This document shows, piece after piece, positions 7,858 through 16,544 of a stretch of 64,000 nt of DNA. The position numbers were made by a program, and so were the translations under genes. The stretch covers positions 1 through 64,000 of the forward strand of contig CALETE010000076.1 of assembly GCA_937920085.1 (NCBI GenBank), written 5' to 3'. Below the pieces are notes generated by a model. It was not told where the DNA came from, did not search any database, and saw nothing but the letters and a program-made list of their open reading frames with translations. The DNA is from an uncultured Alphaproteobacteria bacterium. Its GTDB lineage: Bacteria > Pseudomonadota > Alphaproteobacteria > Caulobacterales > Caulobacteraceae. Every line of letters starts with the position of its first letter. Position 1 is the first letter of the stretch.

Positions 7858-8751
7858 TTGTACACCAAGGCTAAGCTCGTAGAGGTCCTGTCGCCCCATC
7901 TTCAGCGGGTGCTGATCCTGGATTCCAGTCCCGGGAGCGCGCGAATTCTGCGTGACGCCATGCGGCAATTCACCCTCGGTAAAATCCATTGCGTTCAGAC
8001 AACCGACCAGGCTTACGAGCTCGCACGGGACTTCAACCCACAGCTATTCCTGATCGACATCGGCGGAGATGCTAGCGACACGCTCCAGCTCGTCCGGAGT
8101 ATACGGCGCAGTTATTTGCAATGCCGACACGCGCCCATTCTGGTGAGCACATCGCGAGCCACAGCAGACGTCATTTATGCCTCCCGTGATGCCGGTGTGC
8201 ATGAATTCATTGTCCGCCCGTTTAAGGCGTCGGACCTATCTAACAGGCTGCTCGCGGTCACCCTGAAAACGCGGGATTGGATCGAAGGCATGCGCTATGT
8301 CGGCCCAGATCGTCGGCGTTTCAATTCTGGATCGTTTGCCGGCAAGAAGAAGCGTCTGGACGATGCGGGTCTGTCGAATGCATCGCGATTGCAGCAGTCT
8401 CTGAAAATTGTCGAGTTAGCCATCGCCTTGAAGGACTATGACCCCTCTCAAGCGGTACGGGCTATGAGGGTGCAATCTGAAATCCTGCTCGACCTGGGGA
8501 TCACGTTCAACGACCCGCGTATGGTGAAAGAGGCTCAGACCTTCCTGCGTTATGTCACCTGCATGACTGAATTTGACCTCGCGAAGACCGAAGCGCTTTT
8601 AGATGTCAGTTTTCCGCTTCTAAGTCGTATCGATGAGCAGAGCGAAGATCTCGTGGAATTTGACCCGGTAACTGGCCGTGACGAATTAGTCCGCCTTAAA
8701 CAGTGGAAGTCGCATGTCCCCTCCTCTACCCCCAAAACGATGCCCTTCTAG
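7858..8751 (+). CDS. Receiver-domain protein with degenerate phosphorylation pocket
   Basis: A 297-residue protein with an N-terminal CheY-like domain (about 15-137) and a C-terminal helical region of unknown role. The phosphoacceptor Asp67 (FLIDIGG) and a Ser/Thr pair at 97-98 remain. The usual acidic pair is reduced to Asp22-Ser23, and the conserved KPF Lys is Arg120 (VRPFKASDL). The segment YVGPDRRRFNSGSF follows the receiver and recalls similar Caulobacterales proteins from memory. The start is uncertain: TTG at 7858 is the first possible codon after an in-frame stop at 7846, and no strong ribosome site precedes it. It may act as a phosphorylation-independent adaptor (inference). Confidence 0.7.
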   Translation: MYTKAKLVEVLSPHLQRVLILDSSPGSARILRDAMRQFTLGKIHCVQTTDQAYELARDFNPQLFLIDIGGDASDTLQLVRSIRRSYLQCRHAPILVSTSRATADVIYASRDAGVHEFIVRPFKASDLSNRLLAVTLKTRDWIEGMRYVGPDRRRFNSGSFAGKKKRLDDAGLSNASRLQQSLKIVELAIALKDYDPSQAVRAMRVQSEILLDLGITFNDPRMVKEAQTFLRYVTCMTEFDLAKTEALLDVSFPLLSRIDEQSEDLVEFDPVTGRDELVRLKQWKSHVPSSTPKTMPF

Positions 8752-8901
8752 GGGGCAGTGGGCTCGGTCCGGGGTACGTCGCGGTATGGGCCGCCGGGTT
8801 AAACCCAGCGAAATTCTATTTTGGGTATATTTCCGGAACGCCAGAACGGGAAACCCCAAGTCGGACCACCTGATGTCAGACCGTTTCGATCGGGCCTAGC
8901 C

Positions 8902-9384
8902 TCAGCTTGAAAGTGCTCGGCTAATGTCGGCTTTCAGAGCCGCTGGCGTCACGGTGGGGGCATAGCGGCCAAGGACTTTTCCGCTTCGACCAATCAGAAA
9001 TTTCGTGAAATTCCATTTGATAGAATTGCCGAGCAATCCGCCCTTCTGGCTCTTGAGGTAGGAAAATAGGGGGTCTGCCTTGGTGCCATTCACATCAATC
9101 TTCGCCATGACCGGAAACGTCACGTCATAGGTTAGGGAGCAGAAATTCGCGATTTCCTTGGCATCCCCAGGTTCTTGCGCCCCAAACTGGTTGCAGGGAA
9201 AGCCGAGGATCGCCAGGCCCTCACTCCCAAATTCGCGGTGTAGGGCTTCAAGGCCTTCATATTGTGGCGTGAACCCGCACTTTGAGGCGGTATTGACGAT
9301 CAGTATCACCTTGCCCTCGTAAGCCCGTAATGGAGCTTCTGATCCGTCGGCTGCGCGAACTGAAAAGTCGTAGATTGCGGTCAT
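8902..9384 (-). CDS. Glutathione peroxidase family protein, Cys type
   Basis: A 160-residue thiol peroxidase that reduces hydroperoxides. The peroxidatic Cys36 lies in NTASKCGFTPQY, with Gln66 in FPCNQFG and Trp124/Asn125 in KWNFTKFL completing the tetrad. Cysteine (TGC) replaces selenocysteine, as usual in bacteria, so thioredoxin is a likelier reductant than glutathione. I chose ATG at 9384 (MTAIYDFSVRAADG) because GGAG lies just upstream; a longer in-frame start at 9417 would add 11 unlikely residues. Confidence 0.93.
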   Translation of the reverse strand: MTAIYDFSVRAADGSEAPLRAYEGKVILIVNTASKCGFTPQYEGLEALHREFGSEGLAILGFPCNQFGAQEPGDAKEIANFCSLTYDVTFPVMAKIDVNGTKADPLFSYLKSQKGGLLGNSIKWNFTKFLIGRSGKVLGRYAPTVTPAALKADISRALSS

Positions 9385-9532
9385 TGCCTGAGCTCCAACT
9401 GGCGATATTGCCTTCACCTATCTGGCGTTGAAGGTACGGCGACGTCAATCGCGCCTTTCTTTTGGGGAGCCCTAGCAGGACCTTGCATTCTGCAGACTTG
9501 TCTCTTCATCGCCGACAGGTTTCATTGCCGCA

Positions 9533-10345
9533 ATGGACAGCTCGACTCAGCCGATCACCGATCCCATTTCCCGATTGCTGGCCATCATGGCCCGCCTGAG
9601 GGACAAGGAACGCGGTTGCGCCTGGGATCTGGAGCAATCCTTTGAGACCATTGCCCCGTACACCATTGAAGAAGCCTACGAGGTTGCAGACGCCATCCAA
9701 CGTCAGGACCTTAGGGATCTAAAGGATGAACTTGGCGATCTGCTCTTTCAGGTCGTCTTCCATGCACGCATGGCCGAAGAGGCTAACCAGTTCAAATTTG
9801 ATGATGTGGTTGAAGCCATCTGCTCAAAAATGATCCGGCGCCATCCCCAAATCTTTGGAACGGAAGGTCCAAGGTCAAGTGCCGAGCAAATTCTGGCTTG
9901 GGATCAGATCAAAGCCAAAGAACGCGCCGAAAAAGCGCAAAAGCTTGGCCTTTTAGACGATATTCCCCAAGGAATGCCTGCCCTCACCCGCGCGGTAAAA
10001 TTGTCTCGTCGCGCGGCATCAGTTGGATTTGTCTGGCCTTCTATCGACGAGGTCCTGAAGAAACTGGATGAGGAGGTCGAGGAGCTAAAGGTCGAAATTG
10101 CTGCCGACGATAAGGCCAAGGCCAGAGATGAACTCGGCGACGTGCTGTTTGTCGCAGCCAATATCGCGCGCACCCTTGAAATCGACCCCGAAGATGCCCT
10201 TCGGCAGTCCAACGCCAAATTCGAGCGGCGGTTTCGTTTTATCGAAACCGCGCTACGCACCCGCGGCCGTTCACCCGAGCAATCTAATTTAAGCGAAATG
10301 GATGAGCTCTGGAACGCTGCGAAACGTTCCGAGAAGATACCCTAG
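9533..10345 (+). CDS. mazG: Nucleoside triphosphate pyrophosphohydrolase MazG
   Basis: A 270-residue house-cleaning enzyme that hydrolyses NTPs and dNTPs to monophosphates. Two MazG domains are visible. In the first, EEAYE (46-50) and ELGDLLFQVVFHARM (66-80) give the EExxE and ExxD metal-binding motifs. The second, after about residue 155, has a similar EEVEELKVEI and DELGDVLFVAANIAR. Its TAG shares three bases with the stop of convergent hflX. Confidence 0.94.
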   Translation: MDSSTQPITDPISRLLAIMARLRDKERGCAWDLEQSFETIAPYTIEEAYEVADAIQRQDLRDLKDELGDLLFQVVFHARMAEEANQFKFDDVVEAICSKMIRRHPQIFGTEGPRSSAEQILAWDQIKAKERAEKAQKLGLLDDIPQGMPALTRAVKLSRRAASVGFVWPSIDEVLKKLDEEVEELKVEIAADDKAKARDELGDVLFVAANIARTLEIDPEDALRQSNAKFERRFRFIETALRTRGRSPEQSNLSEMDELWNAAKRSEKIP

Positions 10346-11658
10346 AGGGCTCTGGGTTCCAGCCTTGGGAAGGTTTGCTCAAACTGTCCCAGGGCTTGTT
10401 CGCTTAAACTTACAGCGACGGAGATATCCCCGCTTTCGGCGTCGCTACGGCTGAGAATTCGGCCGTGCCGATAGAGCCAGGCTAGGGCGGCACCCTCCCC
10501 TGCCGGAATATCGATACCCACGGGTGAAGCTTCATCCACCAGATCTGCAATCATCCCCAATAAGATGTCGCAGCCCTCGCCTGAAACGGCAGAGACTGGA
10601 ACCGCCGCGGGTGTCGACCGCAGGGCGTCGCCCCTCAGGATTTCTCGGTCGGCTTCAGAGGTCAAATCCAGCTTATTCCAAACCTCGATCACTCGACGCT
10701 CGCTCATTTCCACGCCGAGCCTAGCTAGGACCTTGCGAACATCCTGCGCCTGCGCGTCACTTTCCTCGCTGGAGATGTCTCTCACATGCAAGATAACATC
10801 GGCTTCCTTGACCTCCTCAAGGGTGGCGCGGAAGGCTTCGACCAGTTCGTGGGGCAGGTCGGAGATGAAACCCACAGTGTCGGACAGCACAGCCGGGCGA
10901 CCATCAGGCAGCTTCAAGGTCCTCAGGGTCGGATCCAGGGTGGCAAAAAGCATGTCCTGCGCCACCACATCAGACTGGGTTAGCCGGTTGAATAGGGTCG
11001 ACTTTCCAGCATTTGTATATCCGACGAGGGCGACGGACGGTGCAGGTGCCCTTTGCCGAGCTGCGCGCTGGAGGGTGCGTGTACGCCTGACCTCAACCAG
11101 GTCGCGCTTCAACTTCGCAATCTTTTCGGCGATCAGACGGCGGTCGGTCTCGATTTGCGTTTCACCGGGCCCGCCCATAACCCCAAAACCGCCCCGCTGA
11201 CGCTCCAGGTGCGTCCAGGTTCGAACTAGGCGAGATTTCTCATAGGAAAGCCGGGCAAGCTCAACTTGGAGTCGCCCCTCTTTGGTGCGCGCCCGACGGG
11301 CAAATATCTCAAGGATCAAGCCTGTGCGATCGATGACCTTTACGCCCCAGGCCTTCTCCAAATTGCGTTGTTGGACCGGCGTCAGCGCGTCATCGACGAT
11401 GGCTACATCGACGTCTAGCGCGTCGCAAAGCTCACCAATCTCCTTGACCTTACCCGAACCAAACAAGGTCGCAGGTGTCGGCTTGCGCAGGGGGGCGATC
11501 AGCGCGTCACGGATTTCCAGATCGAGGGCCAGGGCAAGACCAACGGCCTCTTCCAGGCGCGCTGCGCCACTGCGACTCGCACCCCGGGGATCCCGATCGG
11601 GATGAACAACAACCGCCCCTTGGATCGGAGCCTCGCGGTCAATCAATTTAGAGGTCAA
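10342..11658 (-). CDS. hflX: Ribosome-associated GTPase HflX
   Basis: A 438-residue GTPase that binds the 50S subunit and splits stalled or heat-damaged ribosomes. The N-terminal HflX domain contains ATLFGSGKVKEIGEL. The linker helix region (GGFGVMGGPGETQIETDRR) precedes the G domain with G1 GYTNAGKST near 216, G3 DTVGFI and a later NKLD. The start is TTG at 11658, which overlaps the hfq stop (TTGA), so hflX is translated by coupling from hfq. hfq-hflX is a classical pair in proteobacteria. Confidence 0.96.
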   Translation of the reverse strand: MTSKLIDREAPIQGAVVVHPDRDPRGASRSGAARLEEAVGLALALDLEIRDALIAPLRKPTPATLFGSGKVKEIGELCDALDVDVAIVDDALTPVQQRNLEKAWGVKVIDRTGLILEIFARRARTKEGRLQVELARLSYEKSRLVRTWTHLERQRGGFGVMGGPGETQIETDRRLIAEKIAKLKRDLVEVRRTRTLQRAARQRAPAPSVALVGYTNAGKSTLFNRLTQSDVVAQDMLFATLDPTLRTLKLPDGRPAVLSDTVGFISDLPHELVEAFRATLEEVKEADVILHVRDISSEESDAQAQDVRKVLARLGVEMSERRVIEVWNKLDLTSEADREILRGDALRSTPAAVPVSAVSGEGCDILLGMIADLVDEASPVGIDIPAGEGAALAWLYRHGRILSRSDAESGDISVAVSLSEQALGQFEQTFPRLEPRAL

Positions 11659-11903
11659 TCGTCCTCATCTTCCGACGGTTCATAAAGCTGGACCGGCGCT
11701 GCCGGCATGATGGTCGATATGGCGTGTTTATAGACCAACTGAGATTGACCATCCCGGCGGAGTAAAACGCAAAAATTATCAAACCAGCTGACGACGCCCT
11801 GTAGCTTTACGCCATTAACCAAGAAGATTGTCAGAGGTGTTTTGGTTTTGCGGACGCTGTTGAGAAAAGTGTCCTGCAGGTTTTGTTTCTTGTCGTTTGA
11901 CAT
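11655..11903 (-). CDS. hfq: RNA chaperone Hfq
   Basis: An 82-residue Sm-like protein that forms hexamers and pairs small RNAs with their targets. Sm1 (NLQDTFLNSVRKTKTPLTIF and onward to GVVSWFDNF) and Sm2 with the YKHAIST motif are intact. The tail is short and ends in an acidic PSEDEDD, as in other alphaproteobacteria. ATG at 11903 is preceded by AGGCGG; the frame extends further upstream but without family similarity. Confidence 0.97.
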   Translation of the reverse strand: MSNDKKQNLQDTFLNSVRKTKTPLTIFLVNGVKLQGVVSWFDNFCVLLRRDGQSQLVYKHAISTIMPAAPVQLYEPSEDEDD

Positions 11904-12002
11904 GGCTTTCCGCCTCTTTTTGTTTTCTAGGACGAAAACCGCCCTACACACGCCAGTTCAATTACGTCCTCGACTATGACAGACGCAATCGCTCCCGAAA
12001 GT

Positions 12003-12866
12003 CTATATCGCCGTCGCGCGAGCATGATCAATATATAGGCGCCGGAGACGGCTCGCCATAGGTCCGACCTTGCCATTTCCGATGGGCTGACCATCCATAG
12101 CCACAATGGGCAGAATAAGCGCACCGGCACCGGTTATAAAGGCTTCGCTCGCAGCTAGGGCTTCGGCCGGGGTAAAGGGGCTCTGATCGATTGGAATCCC
12201 TTCGGACTGGAGGATATCAAGCAGGGTGTAACGCGTCACGCCGCGTAGGATGTTCGCGTTCGTGTCTCGGGTCTTAACCCTGCCATCGGCGGTAACGATC
12301 CATGCGTTGGAGGATGCTCCCTCCGTTACAAAGCCAAGCTCATCGACAAACCAGGCTTCTACAGCGCCCTTTTCCTTCGCGGCCTGCTTTGCCATAGCGT
12401 TAGGTAAAAGGCCGACAGTCTTGATGTCACAACGCCCCCAGCGGTTCTCCGGTACGGTAATGACCGAGACTCCTTTGGCAGCCTTAGCCTCTGCAGCTTC
12501 CCGATCGATCGCCTTGGCTGTAACCACAATGGCAGGGGGGATCGGCGTGGTTGGGAAGGCGTGATCCCGGGGCGCGACCCCCCTGCTGACCTGCAGGTAG
12601 AGCAGCCCATCGCGAATCCGATTCTGCCGGACCGTCTCGCGCAGCACTATTGTCAGAGCGCTTCGGCTCATGGGCATGTCGATCTGGAGTTCAGACAGGC
12701 TCCGTTCCAAACGGGCGAAGTGACCGTCAGGATCGCTCAACTTGCCGTCAAATAGGGCCCAGACCTCATAGACAGCATCGGCGAACTGGTAGCCCCGATC
12801 TTCGATATGCACAAAGGCCTCAGCGTGGCGCTCGAAGCGTCCATTCACGTAAGCAATGCGTCCCAT
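12003..12866 (-). CDS. dat: D-amino-acid aminotransferase (class IV)
   Basis: A 287-residue fold-type IV pyridoxal phosphate enzyme. IEDRGYQFADAVYEV at 21-35 matches D-alanine aminotransferases. The Schiff-base Lys149 lies in CDIKTVGLLPN, and the phosphate-binding Thr/Gly region ILRGVTRYTLLDIL follows near 205. D-glutamate or D-alanine for peptidoglycan is the likely product, although the closely related branched-chain enzymes cannot be wholly excluded. It starts one base from the ntrX stop and precedes hfq by 99 bases. Confidence 0.87.
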   Translation of the reverse strand: MGRIAYVNGRFERHAEAFVHIEDRGYQFADAVYEVWALFDGKLSDPDGHFARLERSLSELQIDMPMSRSALTIVLRETVRQNRIRDGLLYLQVSRGVAPRDHAFPTTPIPPAIVVTAKAIDREAAEAKAAKGVSVITVPENRWGRCDIKTVGLLPNAMAKQAAKEKGAVEAWFVDELGFVTEGASSNAWIVTADGRVKTRDTNANILRGVTRYTLLDILQSEGIPIDQSPFTPAEALAASEAFITGAGALILPIVAMDGQPIGNGKVGPMASRLRRLYIDHARATAI

Positions 12867-14258
12867 TTATTCGTCCCCCGTATCGCTGCTGCGCCCACTG
12901 GTCAGGCCAAGCGATTTGAGTTTGCGGTGCAGGGCTGATCGCTCCATGCCAATGAAGGCTGCGGTCCGGGAAATATTGCCCGAAAAACGGAGCATCTGGG
13001 CATGCAGATATTCCCGTTCGAACAATTCCCTCGCCTCGCGTAGAGGCAGGGAAATAATCCGCTCTGTGCCAATGGCACCTCCAGGCGCCGTTGGAGATAC
13101 GTCGCCGGGCATCATTTCGGCGGAAATCAAGTCCGAGGGATCTCCAGCCGCCAGGATTAGCATGCGCTCCACATTGTTTCGGAGCTGGCTGAGGTTTCCG
13201 GGCCAGGGACGGACTTGCAGCGCAGCCAGGGCATCATCAGCCAAGCGGCGCCGGGTCATGCCCGTGGCGTCGCAAATTTTCTGGATGAAGAAGTCGACCA
13301 GTTCTGGGATGTCTTCGCGACGCTCTGCAAGACCCGGGACCGAAATTGGCACCACATTGAGGCGATGAAATAGATCTTCCCGGAAGCGCCCTGAGGCGAT
13401 CTCATCTCTTAAATCTCGACATGTGGAAGACACAACGCGGACGTCGACCTGCACATCGGTTGCCCCTCCAACGCGACGAAACCTTTGTTCGACCAGGACC
13501 CGAAGGATACGGCTCTGGGTCTCTCGAGGCATGTCGGCGACCTCGTCCAGGTAAAGCGTGCCCCCATGCGCCCGCTCAAACACCCCAATTTTTGCTGGAC
13601 GCCCGCCCTCGCCTTCCTCGCCGAACAGTTCAACATCGACCCGCTCTGGGGTCATGCCAGCGGCACTTATGACGAGAAACTCGCTCTTACCGCGCGGACT
13701 GGCACCATGGATCAAACGGGCAATAGTTTCCTTGCCCGCCCCTGGAGGACCGGAAATCAGGACCCGGCTGTTCGCACCGGCAAGCTTGGCGATCAGACCT
13801 CGCAGTTGCTGGGTCACCATGGACTTGCCGATCAACCCATCGGGCACAATCGTCTGAGCCCTGAGACGCCGGTTCTCACGCTTAAGCGTTGAGGACTCCA
13901 GAGCTCGTTCTACAGCCAAAAGCAGCCGATCTGATTTGAAAGGCTTCTCAAGAAACTCGTAGGCCCCGCGCTTGATGGCGCTAACGGCCGTTTCGATATT
14001 CCCGTGGCCTGAAATCATGATCACCGGCAGGTCGGCATCCAGGGTGCGGATCAGATCCAATAATTCGAGCCCATCCATGCCGCCCCCTTGCATCCAAATA
14101 TCGAGCACAAGGATGGCGGGTTTGCGCGCACGAATGGCGGCAAGGGCAGTTTCAGAGTCATTTGCCGTGCGGACATCATAGCCTTCATCCGACAAGATCC
14201 CGGCAACGAGATCTCGAATGTCAGCTTCGTCGTCGACGACCAGGACATCAGCCGCCAT
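12867..14258 (-). CDS. ntrX: Response regulator NtrX, AAA+ without GAFTGA
   Basis: A 463-residue NtrC-family regulator, partner of NtrY. The receiver has Asp9-Asp10, phosphoacceptor Asp53 and Lys105 (KPF). The AAA+ domain begins near 142, with Walker A GPPGAGKE at 170-177 and GGTLYLDEVADM (Walker B) near 233. Where sigma-54 activators carry GAFTGA, it reads EEGEGGRPAKIGVFE (214-228), so sigma-54 contact is unlikely. The Fis-type helix-turn-helix is at the C-terminus (ISRTAAFIGMERSALHRKL). It overlaps ntrY by 11 bases. In related bacteria NtrYX affects nitrogen, envelope and redox responses. Confidence 0.95.
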   Translation of the reverse strand: MAADVLVVDDEADIRDLVAGILSDEGYDVRTANDSETALAAIRARKPAILVLDIWMQGGGMDGLELLDLIRTLDADLPVIMISGHGNIETAVSAIKRGAYEFLEKPFKSDRLLLAVERALESSTLKRENRRLRAQTIVPDGLIGKSMVTQQLRGLIAKLAGANSRVLISGPPGAGKETIARLIHGASPRGKSEFLVISAAGMTPERVDVELFGEEGEGGRPAKIGVFERAHGGTLYLDEVADMPRETQSRILRVLVEQRFRRVGGATDVQVDVRVVSSTCRDLRDEIASGRFREDLFHRLNVVPISVPGLAERREDIPELVDFFIQKICDATGMTRRRLADDALAALQVRPWPGNLSQLRNNVERMLILAAGDPSDLISAEMMPGDVSPTAPGGAIGTERIISLPLREARELFEREYLHAQMLRFSGNISRTAAFIGMERSALHRKLKSLGLTSGRSSDTGDE

Positions 14259-16479
14259 GGGTGACCTCTACGGTTTTGGACGGGTCCAAGCTTTCACTCG
14301 GATCACCAGGGCTAGTGGGTAGTGACAGGATGGCCCTTGCACCGACACCCTGTGTGGCATCGGTAAGGACGAGCTCTCCGCCATGGTCTTCAAGAATCCG
14401 CTTGACGATTGCGAGGCCTAATCCGGTTCCCTTGTCCCGCGTGGTAACATAGGGCTCGGTCAACCGGTCTCGGTCCTTAGCCGGCAAGCCAAGTCCATTA
14501 TCCTCGATTATAATCATCACAGCTGATGGCATCTCAGTGATCGTCACCGTAATCCGCCCCTGCGGTTCAGGTATTCTTGCCAGTCGCGCAAGCACGGCCT
14601 CTACAGCGTTTTTCAGAACATTGGTGAGGGCCTGCGCGATCATGCGGCCATCAGCGCGCACCTCTACTGAAGCCAGGGATTCAGCAAGACTGATATCAAT
14701 ATCGGGGTTGGCAACCCTCTGCGCAAAGACCGCCTCCCTGACCAGCTCGTCCACATAATAAAGCGCAAATGTGGGGGTTGGCATTCTGGCAAATGAAGAG
14801 AACTCATCGACCATACGACCAATATCGCCGACCTGTCGCACGATGGTTTCGGTACAGCGATCAAAGGTCTCCAGATCGCCGGCCTGGATCCCGCTTCGAA
14901 ATTTTCGCCGGATACGTTCAGCCGAGAGCTGGATTGGGGTCAGGGGATTCTTGATTTCGTGAGCGATTCGTCGGGCCACATCGCGCCAAGCGGCGTTGCG
15001 CTGGGCTGAAACTAACCGGGTAATGTCGTCAAAGGTCAGAACGAGACCTTCTTCGCTACGGCTGGCACGGACACGCAAACGACGCGTTTCTTTTATCCGC
15101 GAGACATCCACCTCGCCCTCGGCGCTACCAACCAAGCCTGCATCCCGTGCAATCGAAACCAATTCCGGGGCGACCATGTCGAGGCTGAGGCCATGCCCTC
15201 GGTCACCCGGAAGATCAAGCAAAGAGACCGCCTGCCGATTGGCTGCCGATATCCGCCCCTGAGCATCGGTGGCAAGGACCCCGGCCGAGACCTCAGAGAG
15301 TACGGTCTCAATGAAACGGCTACGCTGTTGTGCTTCGTCGCTGGCCAAGGTCAGGGCATGCTGCTGCTGCTGTAGGTCCCGGGTCATGTTGTTGAAAGCG
15401 TGAGACAAGACGGCGATCTCTTCTGGGTCGTTGTCGGCATCAACTCTGGCCGAAAGATCACCTCCAGCGACCTTGCCAGCGGCCTGAACCAGTCGACTGA
15501 CAGGTCCAGAAATCGCATTTGCAGCAGCCATACCAAGCCAGACCGCACCCACCAAAACCAGCAACGCCGTTTCAGCGTAAGATAGGGCGAACACAGTCTG
15601 AATGCGTTGACGACTTTGCGCGGCCTCCCGGTAGGATCCAAGGGAGGCTTCCGCCTCTGTCAGATTATCGACAATGCCATTCCCGATGGGCCTCGACAGA
15701 TAGAGATAGGCGTCGGCGTAAGACTTCAGCCGATAGAGACTTCGACTTAGATCTGATGAGACGAAAATGTCTCCTTCATCTGCAGCTTTGAAGCCGGATT
15801 CTGGCGGAATGGCGTAGGTAGGTGCCTTACCGATTTCTGCACGCGCTAGAACCCGGCCCTGACGATCAATGAGGTAGGCCGCCTGAAACCCTTGGTCAGC
15901 AGCCTGTTGTGCCAGGAAATGGCTGAAGGTCACTGGGCTGGTCTGAAGCGCCCCTGATGCCCGATTGAGATCGTCAGACATCAGCGCGACATGATCGCTC
16001 ACATAGCGCTTTTGTTCTTCCATATAGGATCGAAAGACGGTCGCAGAATTTTCGACAACTGTCTGAACGCGGGTCGAGAACCAATCATCCACGCCGCGAT
16101 TCACCAGCACGCCTGAGAAGAAAAACACCACAAGGGCTGGTGCCATGGCGGCGAAGGCAAAGGTCGTGACAAATCGCAAATGCAGCCGAGCGCCAGCATC
16201 GCTAGATTGCGCGTCCAAAAGCTCCAGCAACCGGATGCCAACCGCCGCAGCCAGGAACAGGATCAAGACGAGGTTAAAACCAAGGATGATCAGAATATTC
16301 CGGCTCGCCGGTGCCAAGGGGCCGGTTTCCGGTGGAGAAGCTGCCAATAGGATGGCGATGGCCGTTAAAAGCAGCGCCAGGACATAGGCCCCGACAAGGG
16401 CGTAACGGGACTGCACAAGCCGCCATATCCGGGCGGCTTTGGAGATATTCGCCTCAATCGGGTGTGCAGCAAAGGTCAT
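14248..16479 (-). CDS. ntrY: Sensor histidine kinase NtrY
   Basis: A 743-residue membrane kinase. Three N-terminal hydrophobic segments lie at about 29-49, 63-85 and 100-123, followed by a periplasmic region and a further membrane segment near 300. A HAMP domain (ISGPVSRLVQAAGKVAGGDLSARV), a PAS domain (VLATDAQGRISAANRQ) and the HisKA motif RRIAHEIKNPLTPIQLSAERI come next. The ATP-binding lid has DNGLGLP and GTGLGLAIVKRI. It lies 65 bases downstream of ntrC and overlaps ntrX, so the pair is co-expressed. The signal it senses is not evident. Confidence 0.95.
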   Translation of the reverse strand: MTFAAHPIEANISKAARIWRLVQSRYALVGAYVLALLLTAIAILLAASPPETGPLAPASRNILIILGFNLVLILFLAAAVGIRLLELLDAQSSDAGARLHLRFVTTFAFAAMAPALVVFFFSGVLVNRGVDDWFSTRVQTVVENSATVFRSYMEEQKRYVSDHVALMSDDLNRASGALQTSPVTFSHFLAQQAADQGFQAAYLIDRQGRVLARAEIGKAPTYAIPPESGFKAADEGDIFVSSDLSRSLYRLKSYADAYLYLSRPIGNGIVDNLTEAEASLGSYREAAQSRQRIQTVFALSYAETALLVLVGAVWLGMAAANAISGPVSRLVQAAGKVAGGDLSARVDADNDPEEIAVLSHAFNNMTRDLQQQQHALTLASDEAQQRSRFIETVLSEVSAGVLATDAQGRISAANRQAVSLLDLPGDRGHGLSLDMVAPELVSIARDAGLVGSAEGEVDVSRIKETRRLRVRASRSEEGLVLTFDDITRLVSAQRNAAWRDVARRIAHEIKNPLTPIQLSAERIRRKFRSGIQAGDLETFDRCTETIVRQVGDIGRMVDEFSSFARMPTPTFALYYVDELVREAVFAQRVANPDIDISLAESLASVEVRADGRMIAQALTNVLKNAVEAVLARLARIPEPQGRITVTITEMPSAVMIIIEDNGLGLPAKDRDRLTEPYVTTRDKGTGLGLAIVKRILEDHGGELVLTDATQGVGARAILSLPTSPGDPSESLDPSKTVEVTHGG

Positions 16480-16544
16480 CGGCGTGGCAAGATAGTCTCA
16501 CCTGTACCCTGAATTCAACACCCATGTGGCAGATTGGGCACTTA

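Noticed and set aside
8714..8899. 61-codon frame after the receiver gene
   Set aside because: It overlaps the receiver gene end, has no ribosome site and no recognisable features.
10565..11200. 211-codon plus-strand frame inside hflX
   Set aside because: Ser/Arg-rich antisense shadow of the G domain of HflX.
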